Shown one piece after another: positions 28,745 to 38,561 of a stretch of 64,000 nt of DNA (position 1 is its first letter; the number at the start of each line of letters is the position of its first letter). The stretch is from Marinomonas sp. IMCC 4694 (lineage in GTDB: Bacteria > Pseudomonadota > Gammaproteobacteria > Pseudomonadales > Marinomonadaceae). The DNA lies in NCBI RefSeq assembly GCF_008122525.1, contig NZ_VSRV01000001.1, positions 2,666,001 through 2,730,000 of the forward strand, written 5' to 3'. The position numbers and the translations under genes were made by a program. A model generated the notes under the pieces. That model was given only the letters and a program-made list of their open reading frames with translations. It searched no databases and was not told where the DNA came from.

Positions 28745-29668
28745 GTGAAAGATAAAATCGTGATCGCCACCAGAGAAAGCCAACTTGCCCTTTGGCAAGC
28801 CAACAACGTTAAAGCGCAACTGGAAAACCTCTATCCAGAAATGGCCGTAGAATTGCTTGGTATGACGACAAAAGGCGATCAAATTTTAGACTCACCTCTT
28901 TCTAAAATCGGCGGCAAAGGCTTATTTGTTAAAGAGCTTGAAAAAGCCTTGGTAGAAGGCCGTGCCGACATCGCCGTACATTCTATGAAAGACGTGCCTA
29001 TGGCGTTTCCTGAAGGTTTAGGCTTAGCGGTTATATGTGAGCGCGAAGACCCAACCGATGCCTTTGTATCAAATCATATTGAATCTTTAGAACAACTGCC
29101 CAAAGGCGCCATTGTCGGAACCTCCAGCTTACGCCGTTCATGCCAGTTAAAAATGCACCGTCCAGATTTGATCATCAAGGATCTACGCGGAAACGTGAAC
29201 ACCCGTTTACGCAAATTAGACGACGGCGAATACGATGCCATCATTTTGGCAACGGCAGGCCTACTTCGCCTAGAAATGAACGACAGAATTCGCCAAAGAA
29301 TCCCGGCAGAAACCAGCTTACCCGCTGGCGGTCAAGGCGCTATGGGGATTGAATGTCGCTCAGAGGATCTGCAAACCATTGCCTTAATCGCGCCCTTACA
29401 ACATGAAGAAACCGCCATTCGCGTGACAGCAGAACGTGCTGTCAACGAACGTTTAAACGGCGGCTGCCAAGCCCCCATCGCATGCTTTGCTATTTTAAAA
29501 GACGACACTCTCTGGTTACGTGGCTTGGTCGGCAGCCCTGACGGCAAAACCATGATTGAAGGCGAAATTCGTGGTCACAAAAATGATGCAAAATCTCTAG
29601 GTGTACAATTAGCCGATGATTTATTGGCTCGTGGTGCTGATGTTATTCTTGATGCGATTTACCAATAA
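28745..29668 (+). CDS. hemC: Porphobilinogen deaminase (hydroxymethylbilane synthase)
   Basis: HemC joins four porphobilinogens into hydroxymethylbilane for heme and siroheme. The 307-aa protein has IATRESQLALWQA, GTSSLRRSCQL, DLRGNVNTRLRKLD and the cofactor-attachment motif NGGCQAPI with the dipyrromethane cysteine. I chose GTG at 28745 because AGGAGA ends four bases upstream. It is the first gene of hemC-hemD-hemX-hemY. Confidence 0.96.
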   Translation: MKDKIVIATRESQLALWQANNVKAQLENLYPEMAVELLGMTTKGDQILDSPLSKIGGKGLFVKELEKALVEGRADIAVHSMKDVPMAFPEGLGLAVICEREDPTDAFVSNHIESLEQLPKGAIVGTSSLRRSCQLKMHRPDLIIKDLRGNVNTRLRKLDDGEYDAIILATAGLLRLEMNDRIRQRIPAETSLPAGGQGAMGIECRSEDLQTIALIAPLQHEETAIRVTAERAVNERLNGGCQAPIACFAILKDDTLWLRGLVGSPDGKTMIEGEIRGHKNDAKSLGVQLADDLLARGADVILDAIYQ

Positions 29669-29735
29669 GGTCGATGGATTACAATTAACCTATTCTACAA
29701 AAACACGATTCACCTTAACAATAAGCGATGCATGA

Positions 29736-30488
29736 ATGCAGGATTATCGTATTTTAATCACACGGCCAGAACCCGAAAACACGCTCAGCCGAGAACGGCT
29801 CGGCGCACTGGGTTGGAACACTGTGCCACTCCCCATGCTGGAGATTGCTCCTATACAAGACGCTGATCAACTGGCGGCCATTCGAGCTCAAGTATTTGAT
29901 ATTAACGAGTTTGATTATGTGATTTTTGTCAGCAAAAATGCCGCTCGAATCGCGTGTGATTGGCTCGATATGTGCTGGCCCATGTTACCCTCAGGAGTTC
30001 AATGGATTGGTATAGGGCAAGGCACAACTAGCACATTGCAATCCGAAGGTGTGCCCGCGCTGTCCAATCCTGGCCATACAACAGAAACGTTATTAGCGTG
30101 GTTAGCTCCCGCCAAGATGCGTCACTCAAAGGTATTAATTGTGCGGGGAATGGGAGGACGGCCAGAACTTGGCGAAAAATTAGAAGAAAGAGGCGCAAAA
30201 GTCAGTTATCTTTCACTCTATCAACGAAAAAAACCGGACTATGTCGCCCAAACTTTTTTTATGTTGCCTGATATCCAGTTAATATGGGTAACCAGCGGTG
30301 AAAGCTTAATCCATCTTTCGAGCTATGTGGAACAACACAAACCCGAATGGAAGGTTCTGCCAATATTGACCCCCAGCATTCGCGTCAATCAGCAAGCCAA
30401 ACAAATGGGTTGGATAAATGCGTATTGCGCCCATGGCGCCGACGACAATAGCTTGATTAAAGCGACTGAATACTTAACAGGAAAATAG
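29736..30488 (+). CDS. hemD: Uroporphyrinogen-III synthase
   Basis: HemD closes hydroxymethylbilane into uroporphyrinogen III with inversion of ring D. The 250-aa protein is diverged as usual for this family but has RILITRPEPEN, FVSKNAARIA, VQWIGIGQGT, LIVRGMGGRPELGEKLEERG and a VTSGESL motif in the expected order. It follows hemC and ends one base before hemX. Confidence 0.92.
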   Translation: MQDYRILITRPEPENTLSRERLGALGWNTVPLPMLEIAPIQDADQLAAIRAQVFDINEFDYVIFVSKNAARIACDWLDMCWPMLPSGVQWIGIGQGTTSTLQSEGVPALSNPGHTTETLLAWLAPAKMRHSKVLIVRGMGGRPELGEKLEERGAKVSYLSLYQRKKPDYVAQTFFMLPDIQLIWVTSGESLIHLSSYVEQHKPEWKVLPILTPSIRVNQQAKQMGWINAYCAHGADDNSLIKATEYLTGK

Positions 30489-30489
30489 A

Positions 30490-31782
30490 ATGACTGAGAA
30501 TAACCAACAAGAGCACTCAGAAAGCAGCAAGGAATCAACGCCTGTTACACCATCAAACACTTCACACCCGAAAAAAACACTCTTTTCGCCTACTGCTGGG
30601 CAAAAAATCGACTTAAGCCCATCAAAAAATACTTTACCCTACGCAGCATTTGGGCTCTCTGCAATTGCCATCGCACTAAGCGGATGGTTGTATCTGCAAA
30701 GTATGCAGAGCACCGTGGATAATGACATCAGCGCACTTAAAAACGCCCAAAGTACTCTTAGCTCTCAACTTAATAGCAATAACATCAGCGCAACAGAACT
30801 GAACCGATTAGCAGAGCAAATACAAGGCGCTACCCAGACCAATCAATCACAAAATAGTCAGCTGTTAACTCGACTCTCTCTGCAAGAAGAAAAGTTACTC
30901 ATCTTAGAGTCTAAAATGAGTCGTTTAGGCAATACGACGAAAGAAGATTGGAAATTGGCGGAGGCCGAATACTTAATTCGTCTTGCTAATCAGCGCTTAC
31001 TTTTGGAATCCGATAACGTTGGTGCGGCCACGTTACTCATAAATGCCGACGATATTCTGAACGAATTAAAAGACCCTCTCGTTTTTTCAACGAGAAAAGC
31101 TCTGGCTAAAGACATTCAGGCCCTCAAATCAATCAGTCAGTTTGATTTAGAGGGCGCTTATTTAAAACTCAACGCACTCTATGAAAGCGTGGAGACCCTC
31201 CCTCAACGAGAGCCCTCCAAAGCATGGCAATCAACAAGCAGCGAACAAAACACGCTTTTACAAACAGGCAGCAAGGCCACCAACGTTGACGCGAGCCAGG
31301 CCGTCACCACCATGTTATCGAGCCTTTGGGAATCTCTTCAATCTTTGGTTGTGATCAACTACAACCACAAACCGATTAAAGCCTTGTTACCACCCGCGGA
31401 ATATCAAACTCTTGTAACAGGGTTACAGCTTCAATTAGATGTCGCCCAAGTGGCTTTAATCAAAGGCGAACCACGCATCTATCAACAAACCCTGTCTCGC
31501 GTGGCAACCGCCATCACTGAGCATTTTGAGACTCAAGCGGACAGCGTGGTGTTTTTTCTTGGTGGACTCACCGCATTGCAACAACTGAACCCATCGCCCG
31601 AATTGCCGCTTCCACGAGAATCCTTACTGGCCATGAGAGCACTCATGCAAGAATGGGATCGTCGTAATACTGACGTCACGACATCACCAGAACCTGTCGT
31701 TCAAGAGACCACAACGCAAGAACAGCCACAAAATCCCTCTCCACAAGATGAACCTAAAGCAGAGCAAGGAGGTGGCGCATGA
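30490..31782 (+). CDS. hemX: HemX, uroporphyrinogen-III C-methyltransferase-like membrane protein
   Basis: This 430-aa protein has one membrane helix near residue 52-70 (AAFGLSAIAIALSGWLYLQ), then a periplasmic coiled coil (ALKNAQSTLSSQLNSNN and onward). The HemX domain has EAEYLIRLANQRLLLE as its best landmark, and the tail is Gln/Pro-rich. Despite the family name it lacks methyltransferase motifs. Its role in heme synthesis is unclear and inferred from the operon. The gene overlaps hemY by four bases. Confidence 0.92.
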   Translation: MTENNQQEHSESSKESTPVTPSNTSHPKKTLFSPTAGQKIDLSPSKNTLPYAAFGLSAIAIALSGWLYLQSMQSTVDNDISALKNAQSTLSSQLNSNNISATELNRLAEQIQGATQTNQSQNSQLLTRLSLQEEKLLILESKMSRLGNTTKEDWKLAEAEYLIRLANQRLLLESDNVGAATLLINADDILNELKDPLVFSTRKALAKDIQALKSISQFDLEGAYLKLNALYESVETLPQREPSKAWQSTSSEQNTLLQTGSKATNVDASQAVTTMLSSLWESLQSLVVINYNHKPIKALLPPAEYQTLVTGLQLQLDVAQVALIKGEPRIYQQTLSRVATAITEHFETQADSVVFFLGGLTALQQLNPSPELPLPRESLLAMRALMQEWDRRNTDVTTSPEPVVQETTTQEQPQNPSPQDEPKAEQGGGA

Positions 31783-33008
31783 GAAAGCTGCTTTTCTTAC
31801 TCGTCATCATGATGGCGGTCGGTGGCGTACTAGGATTACTGATGCGCCAAGACAGTGGCTACGTATTATTGGCGTACAATGGCGTCACAGTTGAAACCAG
31901 TCTATGGGTATTAATCACCGCCATGATAGCCACTCTCTTTGCGTTAAGCTGGATGAAGCGCCTACTTTTTATCGCCCTTAGACCGAGCAACTCACTGGCC
32001 AAAGTGACAGGAAACTTAGCGCAAAAACGCGCGTCACGAAATACCATCAGAGGCATGTTAGAGCTCGTCGGTGGGAACTGGCATAAAGCGGAAAAATTGC
32101 TAACCAACAGTGCAGAAAAAGTCCCCTACCCCTTAATCAACTACATTGGCGCGGCCTATGCTGCCAGCGAGCAAGACGAGCACGAGCGATCAAAAGCCTT
32201 ACTTCGCTCTGCCCATAAATCCACGCCAGAGGCTGAATTTGCTATTGGGTTTGCACAAAGCCAGATTCAAATAAAACAAGGGCATTATGAAGGCGCATTA
32301 GCATCACTGTTACGCTTGCAAAAGCTAAAACCTAAACACAAGCAAATACTCAAAATGTTAGTGACTGTTTACACTCGTCTAAAAGACTGGGACGCGTTAC
32401 TGACTCTGACACCCACGCTTAAAAAAGACGGCATTTTTGACAGCGACAATATGCTTGAATTGGAGCGAAATGCTTTTTTGGCACTGCTCGACAAAATTAA
32501 GTTTCGTAATAAACTGGGACAAAATAGCAAAGAGCTGGTCTCAGAAGTAGAAAGACTGTGGAACAAACTCGATACCTTGGCGCAAGATGACAGAATGCGG
32601 CTGCTATATGCACAAACACTGATCCACTTTGGTGATGACGCCAAAGCCGAAAGTTTTATTCGTAGCAGTTTGAATCAAACATGGTCTGACCACTTAATCT
32701 ATGAATACGGCAACATACAACAAGATGATACCAAAAAGCGTCTAAGCCACTGCGAACAATGGATTAAAAAGCAGCCTGCTAGCGCCAACCTATATCTTGT
32801 CTGTGGTCGATTAAGCCAATCACTCATGCTGTGGGGGAAAGCCCGAGATTACTACGAACAAGCCTTGTCAATAAACACACAAAATGAGGCTTTGGCTGAA
32901 TTAAGTCGTTTATTGAAATCGATGGGGGATGTTAAAGCCAGCCAAGAGTTAATGATGATCAACCTGAATCAAGCCAGCAAGCAACTAAAAACATTGCCTT
33001 TACCCTAA
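31779..33008 (+). CDS. hemY: HemY, TPR membrane protein of the heme operon
   Basis: This 409-aa protein has two N-terminal membrane helices (about residues 4-20 and 40-62), followed by the HemY N-domain (GNLAQKRASRNTIRGMLELVGGNWHKAEKLL) split across the conserved block, and TPR-like repeats to the C-terminus. It is not the protoporphyrinogen oxidase also called HemY in Gram-positive bacteria. Its start overlaps the hemX stop (ATGA). It ends at a bidirectional terminator. Confidence 0.93.
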   Translation: MRKLLFLLVIMMAVGGVLGLLMRQDSGYVLLAYNGVTVETSLWVLITAMIATLFALSWMKRLLFIALRPSNSLAKVTGNLAQKRASRNTIRGMLELVGGNWHKAEKLLTNSAEKVPYPLINYIGAAYAASEQDEHERSKALLRSAHKSTPEAEFAIGFAQSQIQIKQGHYEGALASLLRLQKLKPKHKQILKMLVTVYTRLKDWDALLTLTPTLKKDGIFDSDNMLELERNAFLALLDKIKFRNKLGQNSKELVSEVERLWNKLDTLAQDDRMRLLYAQTLIHFGDDAKAESFIRSSLNQTWSDHLIYEYGNIQQDDTKKRLSHCEQWIKKQPASANLYLVCGRLSQSLMLWGKARDYYEQALSINTQNEALAELSRLLKSMGDVKASQELMMINLNQASKQLKTLPLP

Positions 33009-33023
33009 CGTTGACACACAAAT

Positions 33024-33054
33024 AAAAAACGCCACTTCTTAAAATGCGTTTTTT
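33024..33054. terminator. Bidirectional terminator between hemY and the transporter gene
   Basis: AAAAAACGC and GCGTTTTTT form a 9-bp stem with a 13-base loop. T runs on both strands allow termination of both convergent genes. Confidence 0.75.
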
Positions 33055-33071
33055 GTTTGTGCTATTTTTTA

Positions 33072-33989
33072 TCAAGGTAATTTCTTATTTAGCCAACGAG
33101 TCAGTACCGGCAATAAATAAGTAGGAATTTGCAAAGCGCCAGCAAGCGGCAAGAAAGCAGGTCCTAACAAAGCACCTGCAATGCTGTAAGTCAGCAGCAC
33201 ATTTCGGTTTCCTGAGGTGATTGCCGCTGTCAGTGCAATCGCCTTACCCTGTTTACGATAAACCCAATAGGACAATGAAAAGAACAAACAACATAACCCC
33301 GAGGCGATGATAAAAAAACGCAGCGCTGCGCTGGGGTCTTCGTCAAACAAAATGCGAAAACTGCCGACCAAACCAAACGGAAAGGCAAACACCAGCAAAA
33401 TAGTATACGGTGATATTTTCATCAAAAAGCGACTAAGAGCCTCTTCTGGGCACAGTCGATGCACCCAAAAAGAAAAAAACATCGGGCCAAAAATAAACAC
33501 AATCAAGCGGGCAAAATAACTCAACCAATCGAGCTCGACTTTTTCCGTCTGAAAAAACAACAAGGTGATGAAAATAGACAGAGGCAACACTAAGGTCGTT
33601 GCAATGGTCATCGCCATCGCTTGCACACTGTCAAAACCAAGTGCACGCACAATCGCCGGCGTTGCAAATAAAGACCCCGTCGCGGCAACCGCGACCACGG
33701 CGAGCATAAGTTCTGCATTAAAGGCCAGCCACCAGCCAACGATCGTCACAATAACCATCAGCACCGCAGAGTGAAGCATCGCATACAACCAAATTCCGAT
33801 ACGACTTAAGCGTCTAATCAATTCATTTTGTTTCATGCCCACGAGCGTCAACGTCATTAATGTAAACAACACCAGAGGAAGGAACGGAAAAAAAACCAAC
33901 GATATCGAAGGAAGTAAAAAACCTAGCACAGCGAAAAAAAACATGAAAAGTAGAGAGTGTCGAACAAAGAAAAGCAACATGGGATTCAT
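33072..33989 (-). CDS. Bile acid:sodium symporter-like (BASS/SBF) membrane transporter
   Basis: This 305-aa inner-membrane protein has about nine or ten hydrophobic segments. The pattern FATPAIVRALGFDSVQAMAMT in the middle, SGNRNVLLTYSIAG near the C-terminus and overall length resemble the sodium/bile-acid symporter superfamily, including arsenite and pantothenate transporters. The substrate cannot be told from sequence. It is convergent with hemY and divergent from nothing close; a small frame lies upstream. Confidence 0.65.
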   Translation of the reverse strand: MNPMLLFFVRHSLLFMFFFAVLGFLLPSISLVFFPFLPLVLFTLMTLTLVGMKQNELIRRLSRIGIWLYAMLHSAVLMVIVTIVGWWLAFNAELMLAVVAVAATGSLFATPAIVRALGFDSVQAMAMTIATTLVLPLSIFITLLFFQTEKVELDWLSYFARLIVFIFGPMFFSFWVHRLCPEEALSRFLMKISPYTILLVFAFPFGLVGSFRILFDEDPSAALRFFIIASGLCCLFFSLSYWVYRKQGKAIALTAAITSGNRNVLLTYSIAGALLGPAFLPLAGALQIPTYLLPVLTRWLNKKLP

Positions 33990-34033
33990 ACCTTTAAAGG
34001 CGGCCCATGACCAAATAGCTGAGGATGGTCCGG

Positions 34034-34219
34034 TTATTTTTTTGAGCCGCTGTAAACTTTATTATTTTCCGGTAATTCGGCGAGTTCCAGCACCCAGTTT
34101 GCTCGCGCCTCGTCAAACGCGACACGAAGCGCTATCAATTCATCGCTGGGAACAAGAGGCTCTTTCTTCCCCTCGTCCGCCTGACGGTATGCAGGGAATA
34201 GTATCAGATTATTCTTCAT
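34034..34219 (-). CDS. Small hypothetical protein, 61 aa
   Basis: This charged protein starts MKNNLILFPAYRQADEGKKE and contains LRVAFDEARANWVLELAE, which would form an amphipathic helix. It has no recognised family. The frame sits in the transporter-to-yaaA gap, reads the same way as the transporter gene, and has an even composition suggesting a real gene. The ribosome binding site is weak (AGAGATAG). Confidence 0.5.
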   Translation of the reverse strand: MKNNLILFPAYRQADEGKKEPLVPSDELIALRVAFDEARANWVLELAELPENNKVYSGSKK

Positions 34220-34310
34220 AAACTATCTCTATTAAAGCAATGTCTGGATATCTATCGGCACTCTATGGATAATCTTTAGATAACGCAATGAACAAGCAAA
34301 TGGAATCCCT

Positions 34311-35093
34311 ATGAAATTATTAATCTCTCCCGCTAAAACATTGGACTTAACGACGCAGCCCAGCATGGATACATTCAGCGTACCTGAGCTGGTAGACCAT
34401 TCTCAGCAACTGATTGATGCCATTAAACCTCACACACCGGCAGACATCGCCTCTTTAATGAAACTCAGCGACAAACTTGCCACCCTCAATGTAGAACGCT
34501 ATCAAGCATGGCAAAACGACCACACCCCAACCAACAGCCGCCCTGCAATTTATACTTTTATGGGCGATGTTTATACTGGGTTTGACGCTTATTCATTAAG
34601 CAAAGACGACATACTGTATGCTCAACAATCATTGCGTATTTTAAGTGGTTTGTATGGTGTACTCAAACCACTCGATCTCATGCAGGCGTATCGTCTTGAA
34701 ATGGGCACCAAACTTAACAACAGCCGGGGCAGTAACCTGTATCAATTTTGGGGGGACATTATAGTAAACACTTTGAACGACGCTTTGGAAAAAGATGAGC
34801 TATTAGTGAACTTGGCGTCGAATGAGTATTTTAAAGCCGTCAACCAAAAAAAGCTCAACGCACCACTCATCACTCCGAATTTTTTAGACGAGAAAAACGG
34901 CACCTTCAAAGTCATCAGTTTTTATGCGAAAAAAGCGCGTGGCTTGATGGCACGTTATCTGGTGGAAAATCGCTGTCAAACACTCGATGAACTCAACGCA
35001 TTTGACGTCGCTGGTTATCGATACGACCCAGCCCAGTCAACCAAAGAAGTACCCGTATTTATTCGCCCAGAAAGCGCTCAACCTAAGAAGTAG
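34311..35093 (+). CDS. yaaA: Peroxide stress protein YaaA (UPF0246)
   Basis: YaaA lowers free iron and protects DNA and proteins during hydrogen peroxide stress in E. coli. The 260-aa protein starts MKLLISPAKTLDL, then has FMGDVYTGFDAYSL, LSGLYGVLKPLDLMQAYRLEMG, and ISFYAKKARGLMARYLVEN near the C-terminus. The length matches the family. The start has GGAAT upstream. It is convergent with prmC, with stops four bases apart. Confidence 0.93.
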   Translation: MKLLISPAKTLDLTTQPSMDTFSVPELVDHSQQLIDAIKPHTPADIASLMKLSDKLATLNVERYQAWQNDHTPTNSRPAIYTFMGDVYTGFDAYSLSKDDILYAQQSLRILSGLYGVLKPLDLMQAYRLEMGTKLNNSRGSNLYQFWGDIIVNTLNDALEKDELLVNLASNEYFKAVNQKKLNAPLITPNFLDEKNGTFKVISFYAKKARGLMARYLVENRCQTLDELNAFDVAGYRYDPAQSTKEVPVFIRPESAQPKK

Positions 35094-35097
35094 CGCG

Positions 35098-35943
35098 CTA
35101 CTTACCGAACCATTGACCAATAGTAACTCGGTCGTTGCCGCCTAAGTCTTGAAAGTTAGTGACCTGAGTAAACCCTGCGGTGGTTAAACATTCTCGAACC
35201 GCTGAGGCTTGGTCATAGCCATGCTCAAACATCAAATAGGCACCGACTTTCATAAAAGTCGGTGCCGTCGCAACAATATGCTCGATGTCGGCTAGGCCGT
35301 GGCGCTCAGCGACAAGCGCACTTCTTGGTTCAAAACGCATATCGCCTTGAGATAAATGCTCGTCGTCTGGGTCAATGTATGGCGGATTAGATACAATTAA
35401 ATCAAAAAGCGCTTGCCCATGTAACGCATCAAACCAGCTACTTTGTACAAAAGTTGCATTACGAATGTTATTTCGAACCGCATTACGTTGCGCCAAAGCC
35501 ACAGCCGCTTCGATCAGGTCCACACCAATCACAGTCGATTTAGGCTGCTCTGACGCCAGTGACAAGGCTATTGCCCCCGTTCCGGCGCCCAAATCTAAAA
35601 TACGGCTTACTTTACCCGTATCCAGCACAGACAATGCCACTTCCACCAGCTTTTCGGTATCGGGTCTTGGAATCAACGTAAACGTTGAGACTTCTAGATC
35701 CAAACTCCAAAATGCCTGATGGCCCAGCAAATAGGCCACCGGCTCGCCCTGTGCTCGTCGATCTAACAATTGGTTAAATGCCACCAGCATGTCATCGCTA
35801 ATGACTTTTTCAGGCCAAGTATAAAAATACGATGTAGACACCGACAAGACATGAGCCAACAAGAGTTGAGCGTCTAATTGTGCTGTCTCAGAGACAAAAA
35901 CAAGGCGCTCATAGGCGCCTTTTAATACTTCATCTATTCGCAT
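35098..35943 (-). CDS. prmC: Release factor glutamine methyltransferase PrmC
   Basis: PrmC methylates the glutamine of the GGQ motif in release factors. Its substrate gene prfA lies directly upstream. The 281-aa protein has the SAM-binding ILDLGAGTGAIALSLA and the NPPY catalytic motif in LIVSNPPYIDPDD. I chose ATG 35943 (MRIDEVLKGAYERL) because it fits the family start; GTG 35967 is the alternative. It lies 63 bases after prfA in the same direction. Confidence 0.94.
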   Translation of the reverse strand: MRIDEVLKGAYERLVFVSETAQLDAQLLLAHVLSVSTSYFYTWPEKVISDDMLVAFNQLLDRRAQGEPVAYLLGHQAFWSLDLEVSTFTLIPRPDTEKLVEVALSVLDTGKVSRILDLGAGTGAIALSLASEQPKSTVIGVDLIEAAVALAQRNAVRNNIRNATFVQSSWFDALHGQALFDLIVSNPPYIDPDDEHLSQGDMRFEPRSALVAERHGLADIEHIVATAPTFMKVGAYLMFEHGYDQASAVRECLTTAGFTQVTNFQDLGGNDRVTIGQWFGK

Positions 35944-36005
35944 ATGCGATGATTGCCTTTTTTTCACAGTTAACGCTTTGTCGCGATCAAACGATTCACG
36001 ACCGG

Positions 36006-37094
36006 TTAATTATCGCCACTCAACGCAGCCAGCTGCTCCGCTTGGAATTCATTCACCAAAGGGTTAATCAACACATCCAACTCACCGGTGACAATTTCAT
36101 CTAATTTGTACAAGGTCAAATTAATGCGATGATCTGTTACCCGCCCTTGTGGGTAGTTATAAGTACGAATACGTTCAGAGCGATCGCCACTTCCCACTAA
36201 AGATTTGCGCGCTTCAGATTGTTCGCTGGCGGCTTTCTCTTGCTCGGCAGCTTGCAAACGAGACGCCAACAAAGACATCGCTTTGGCACGGTTCTTATGC
36301 TGAGAACGCTCTTCCTGACACTCCACGACAACGCCAGTCGGAATGTGTGTCAAACGAATCGCAGAATCGGTTTTGTTAACGTGCTGACCACCCGCGCCGG
36401 AAGCACGGAAAGTGTCAATTCGCAAATCGCCTTTATTGATGATGATGTCGTCTAGCTCATCCATTTCGGGCATCACCGCCACGGTACAAGCTGAGGTATG
36501 AATTCGGCCTTGTGATTCCGTTGCAGGGACTCGCTGCACGCGGTGTGCACCAGATTCGAATTTCAGTTTAGAATACGCTCCCTCACCGACAATACGCGCA
36601 ATAACTTCTTTGTAACCACCATGCTCGCCGTCGCTGGCGCTAACGATTTCCACTTTCCAACGTTGCGTCTCAGCATAGCGCGAATACATGCGAAATAAGT
36701 CGCCAGAAAAAATAGACGCTTCATCGCCACCGGTACCAGCACGAACTTCTAAAAAGACGTTGCGGGAATCGTTCGGGTCTTTTGGCAACAACAATTTTTG
36801 TAACACCAGTTGCAAAGCGTCTTTTTGCACCTGTCCCGCTTTGTACTCCTCTACGCCCATGTCTTTAATATCAGGGTCAGAGTCGGTCATCATCAGTTCC
36901 GCTTCAGCGATGTTTTCATCGATTTGCTGAAATTCATTGAAACACTTAACCACAGGCTCAAGCTCTGCATACTCTTTAGAATAGGCACGGAATAGATCTT
37001 GATCCATAATGACTTCAGCAACACTTAATAGCACCGCCAGTTCATCATAACGATCAGACAAACTTTCTAATTTTAATTTTATCGATTCTTTCAT
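36006..37094 (-). CDS. prfA: Peptide chain release factor 1
   Basis: RF1 ends translation at UAA and UAG. The 362-aa protein has the stop-codon-reading PAT motif in RVPATESQGRIHTS, which marks RF1 rather than RF2. It also has the catalytic GGQ in RASGAGGQHVNKTDSAIR. It lies three bases after hemA and upstream of prmC, the classic hemA-prfA-prmC operon. Confidence 0.97.
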   Translation of the reverse strand: MKESIKLKLESLSDRYDELAVLLSVAEVIMDQDLFRAYSKEYAELEPVVKCFNEFQQIDENIAEAELMMTDSDPDIKDMGVEEYKAGQVQKDALQLVLQKLLLPKDPNDSRNVFLEVRAGTGGDEASIFSGDLFRMYSRYAETQRWKVEIVSASDGEHGGYKEVIARIVGEGAYSKLKFESGAHRVQRVPATESQGRIHTSACTVAVMPEMDELDDIIINKGDLRIDTFRASGAGGQHVNKTDSAIRLTHIPTGVVVECQEERSQHKNRAKAMSLLASRLQAAEQEKAASEQSEARKSLVGSGDRSERIRTYNYPQGRVTDHRINLTLYKLDEIVTGELDVLINPLVNEFQAEQLAALSGDN

Positions 37095-37097
37095 TGT

Positions 37098-38366
37098 TTA
37101 ATGGTCTTTTTGTTCGTAAATGCCCAACACACTTGAGGCAATGTTTAATGCTTCTTGATCAGCATCAGCACCTGCATCACGTAAATAACGCGTCGGCGCG
37201 TGAATGAGTTTGTTCATCAAGCCATGAGCCAGTTTATTCAAAACCTGCTCTGGGGGCTGGCCCATTGCAATACTTTTTAACGCCTTGTCGAGCTCGACAT
37301 TTTTCATTGTTTCAGCGGATTTACGAAAGGTCACGATGAGTTCAGATACTTTTCTTGACTCCATCACCCTTCGGTAGGAACTCACCCCTTCTTCGATCAT
37401 TTGTTCCGCCGCTTTCGCGGCATCTTGCCTTGCTCTGACATTTTCTTCAATCACTGAATGAAGATCGTCCACGGTATAAAGATAAGCATCGTTTACCCCT
37501 TCGACTTCAGGCTCAATGTCTCGAGGTACGGCAATATCAATTAACAACATAGGGGCATGGCGGCGTTTTGCTGTAGCTCGCTCAACCATGCCTTTACCAA
37601 TGATGGGCAACTGGCTGGCTGTGGACGAAATCACAATGTCCGCTTGGGATAAATAGTCACCTATCTCACCGAGCATAATGGCTTCAGCGTTTAATTCGTT
37701 GGCCAAGGTTTCAGCTCTAGCCAAAGTGCGATTCGCAACAATGATGCGCTTAACACCCTGTTCTTTAAGGTGTCTAGCAACCAGTTCAATGGTCTGTCCT
37801 GCTCCAATTAATAATGCCGTACTGTGACGAATGTCCGCAAAAATACGTTGCGCTAAACTCACGGCTGCAAACGCAATCGAGACCGGATTCTCACCTATCG
37901 CGGTATCAGTACGAACACGTTTAGCGACGGAAAAAGTACGTTGGAATAAAGATTCAAGCTCAGGACCAATGCACGCACCTTCTTGAGACACGGCATAAGC
38001 CGACTTCACTTGACCAAGAATTTGCGGCTCACCAAGAATTAAAGAGTCCAAACCAGATGCAACGCGCATCACATGACGAACGCTGTCGTCGTCCGCGTGC
38101 ACATAGCAATACTGCTGCAAATCGCTCAGCGACACGCCATGATAATTAGCCAGCCACTCAAGCACCAAGTTAGCTTGGCTTACATCGTCGATCGAACAAT
38201 ACAATTCGGTACGATTGCAAGTTGATACAATTACGGCTTCAGTGGCGCTGTTGTTCGAAATAAGAGAAGTCAAGGCATCGATCATTTTCTCAGGCGCAAA
38301 GGCCACACGCTCACGTATCGCAACGGGCGCGGTTTTATGATTCACACCTACAGTAATTAGCGGCAT
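37098..38366 (-). CDS. hemA: Glutamyl-tRNA reductase
   Basis: HemA reduces glutamyl-tRNA to glutamate-1-semialdehyde, the first committed step of heme synthesis in this lineage. The 422-aa protein has VGVNHKTAPVAIRE and the catalytic Cys50 in STCNRTELYC. LILGEPQILGQVK follows, and then the NADPH-binding LLIGAGQTIEL. It is first in hemA-prfA-prmC and divergent from the TPR lipoprotein gene. Confidence 0.97.
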   Translation of the reverse strand: MPLITVGVNHKTAPVAIRERVAFAPEKMIDALTSLISNNSATEAVIVSTCNRTELYCSIDDVSQANLVLEWLANYHGVSLSDLQQYCYVHADDDSVRHVMRVASGLDSLILGEPQILGQVKSAYAVSQEGACIGPELESLFQRTFSVAKRVRTDTAIGENPVSIAFAAVSLAQRIFADIRHSTALLIGAGQTIELVARHLKEQGVKRIIVANRTLARAETLANELNAEAIMLGEIGDYLSQADIVISSTASQLPIIGKGMVERATAKRRHAPMLLIDIAVPRDIEPEVEGVNDAYLYTVDDLHSVIEENVRARQDAAKAAEQMIEEGVSSYRRVMESRKVSELIVTFRKSAETMKNVELDKALKSIAMGQPPEQVLNKLAHGLMNKLIHAPTRYLRDAGADADQEALNIASSVLGIYEQKDH

Positions 38367-38561
38367 TCAGACTCTTCTCAAAGATTGAGGTGTTAATGTG
38401 ATGAGAGTCATACGCGGTAGCGATATGTCTCTTCACATAAAAACCACTATTATACGAGAAATTCGCTTTTTTTCGCACCCCATATGATCAATAAAAACTC
38501 GCCTGATTAGTATATATTGGTACCTGACATCGAGCTTCGCTAACGTTAATATAAGGGCTAT

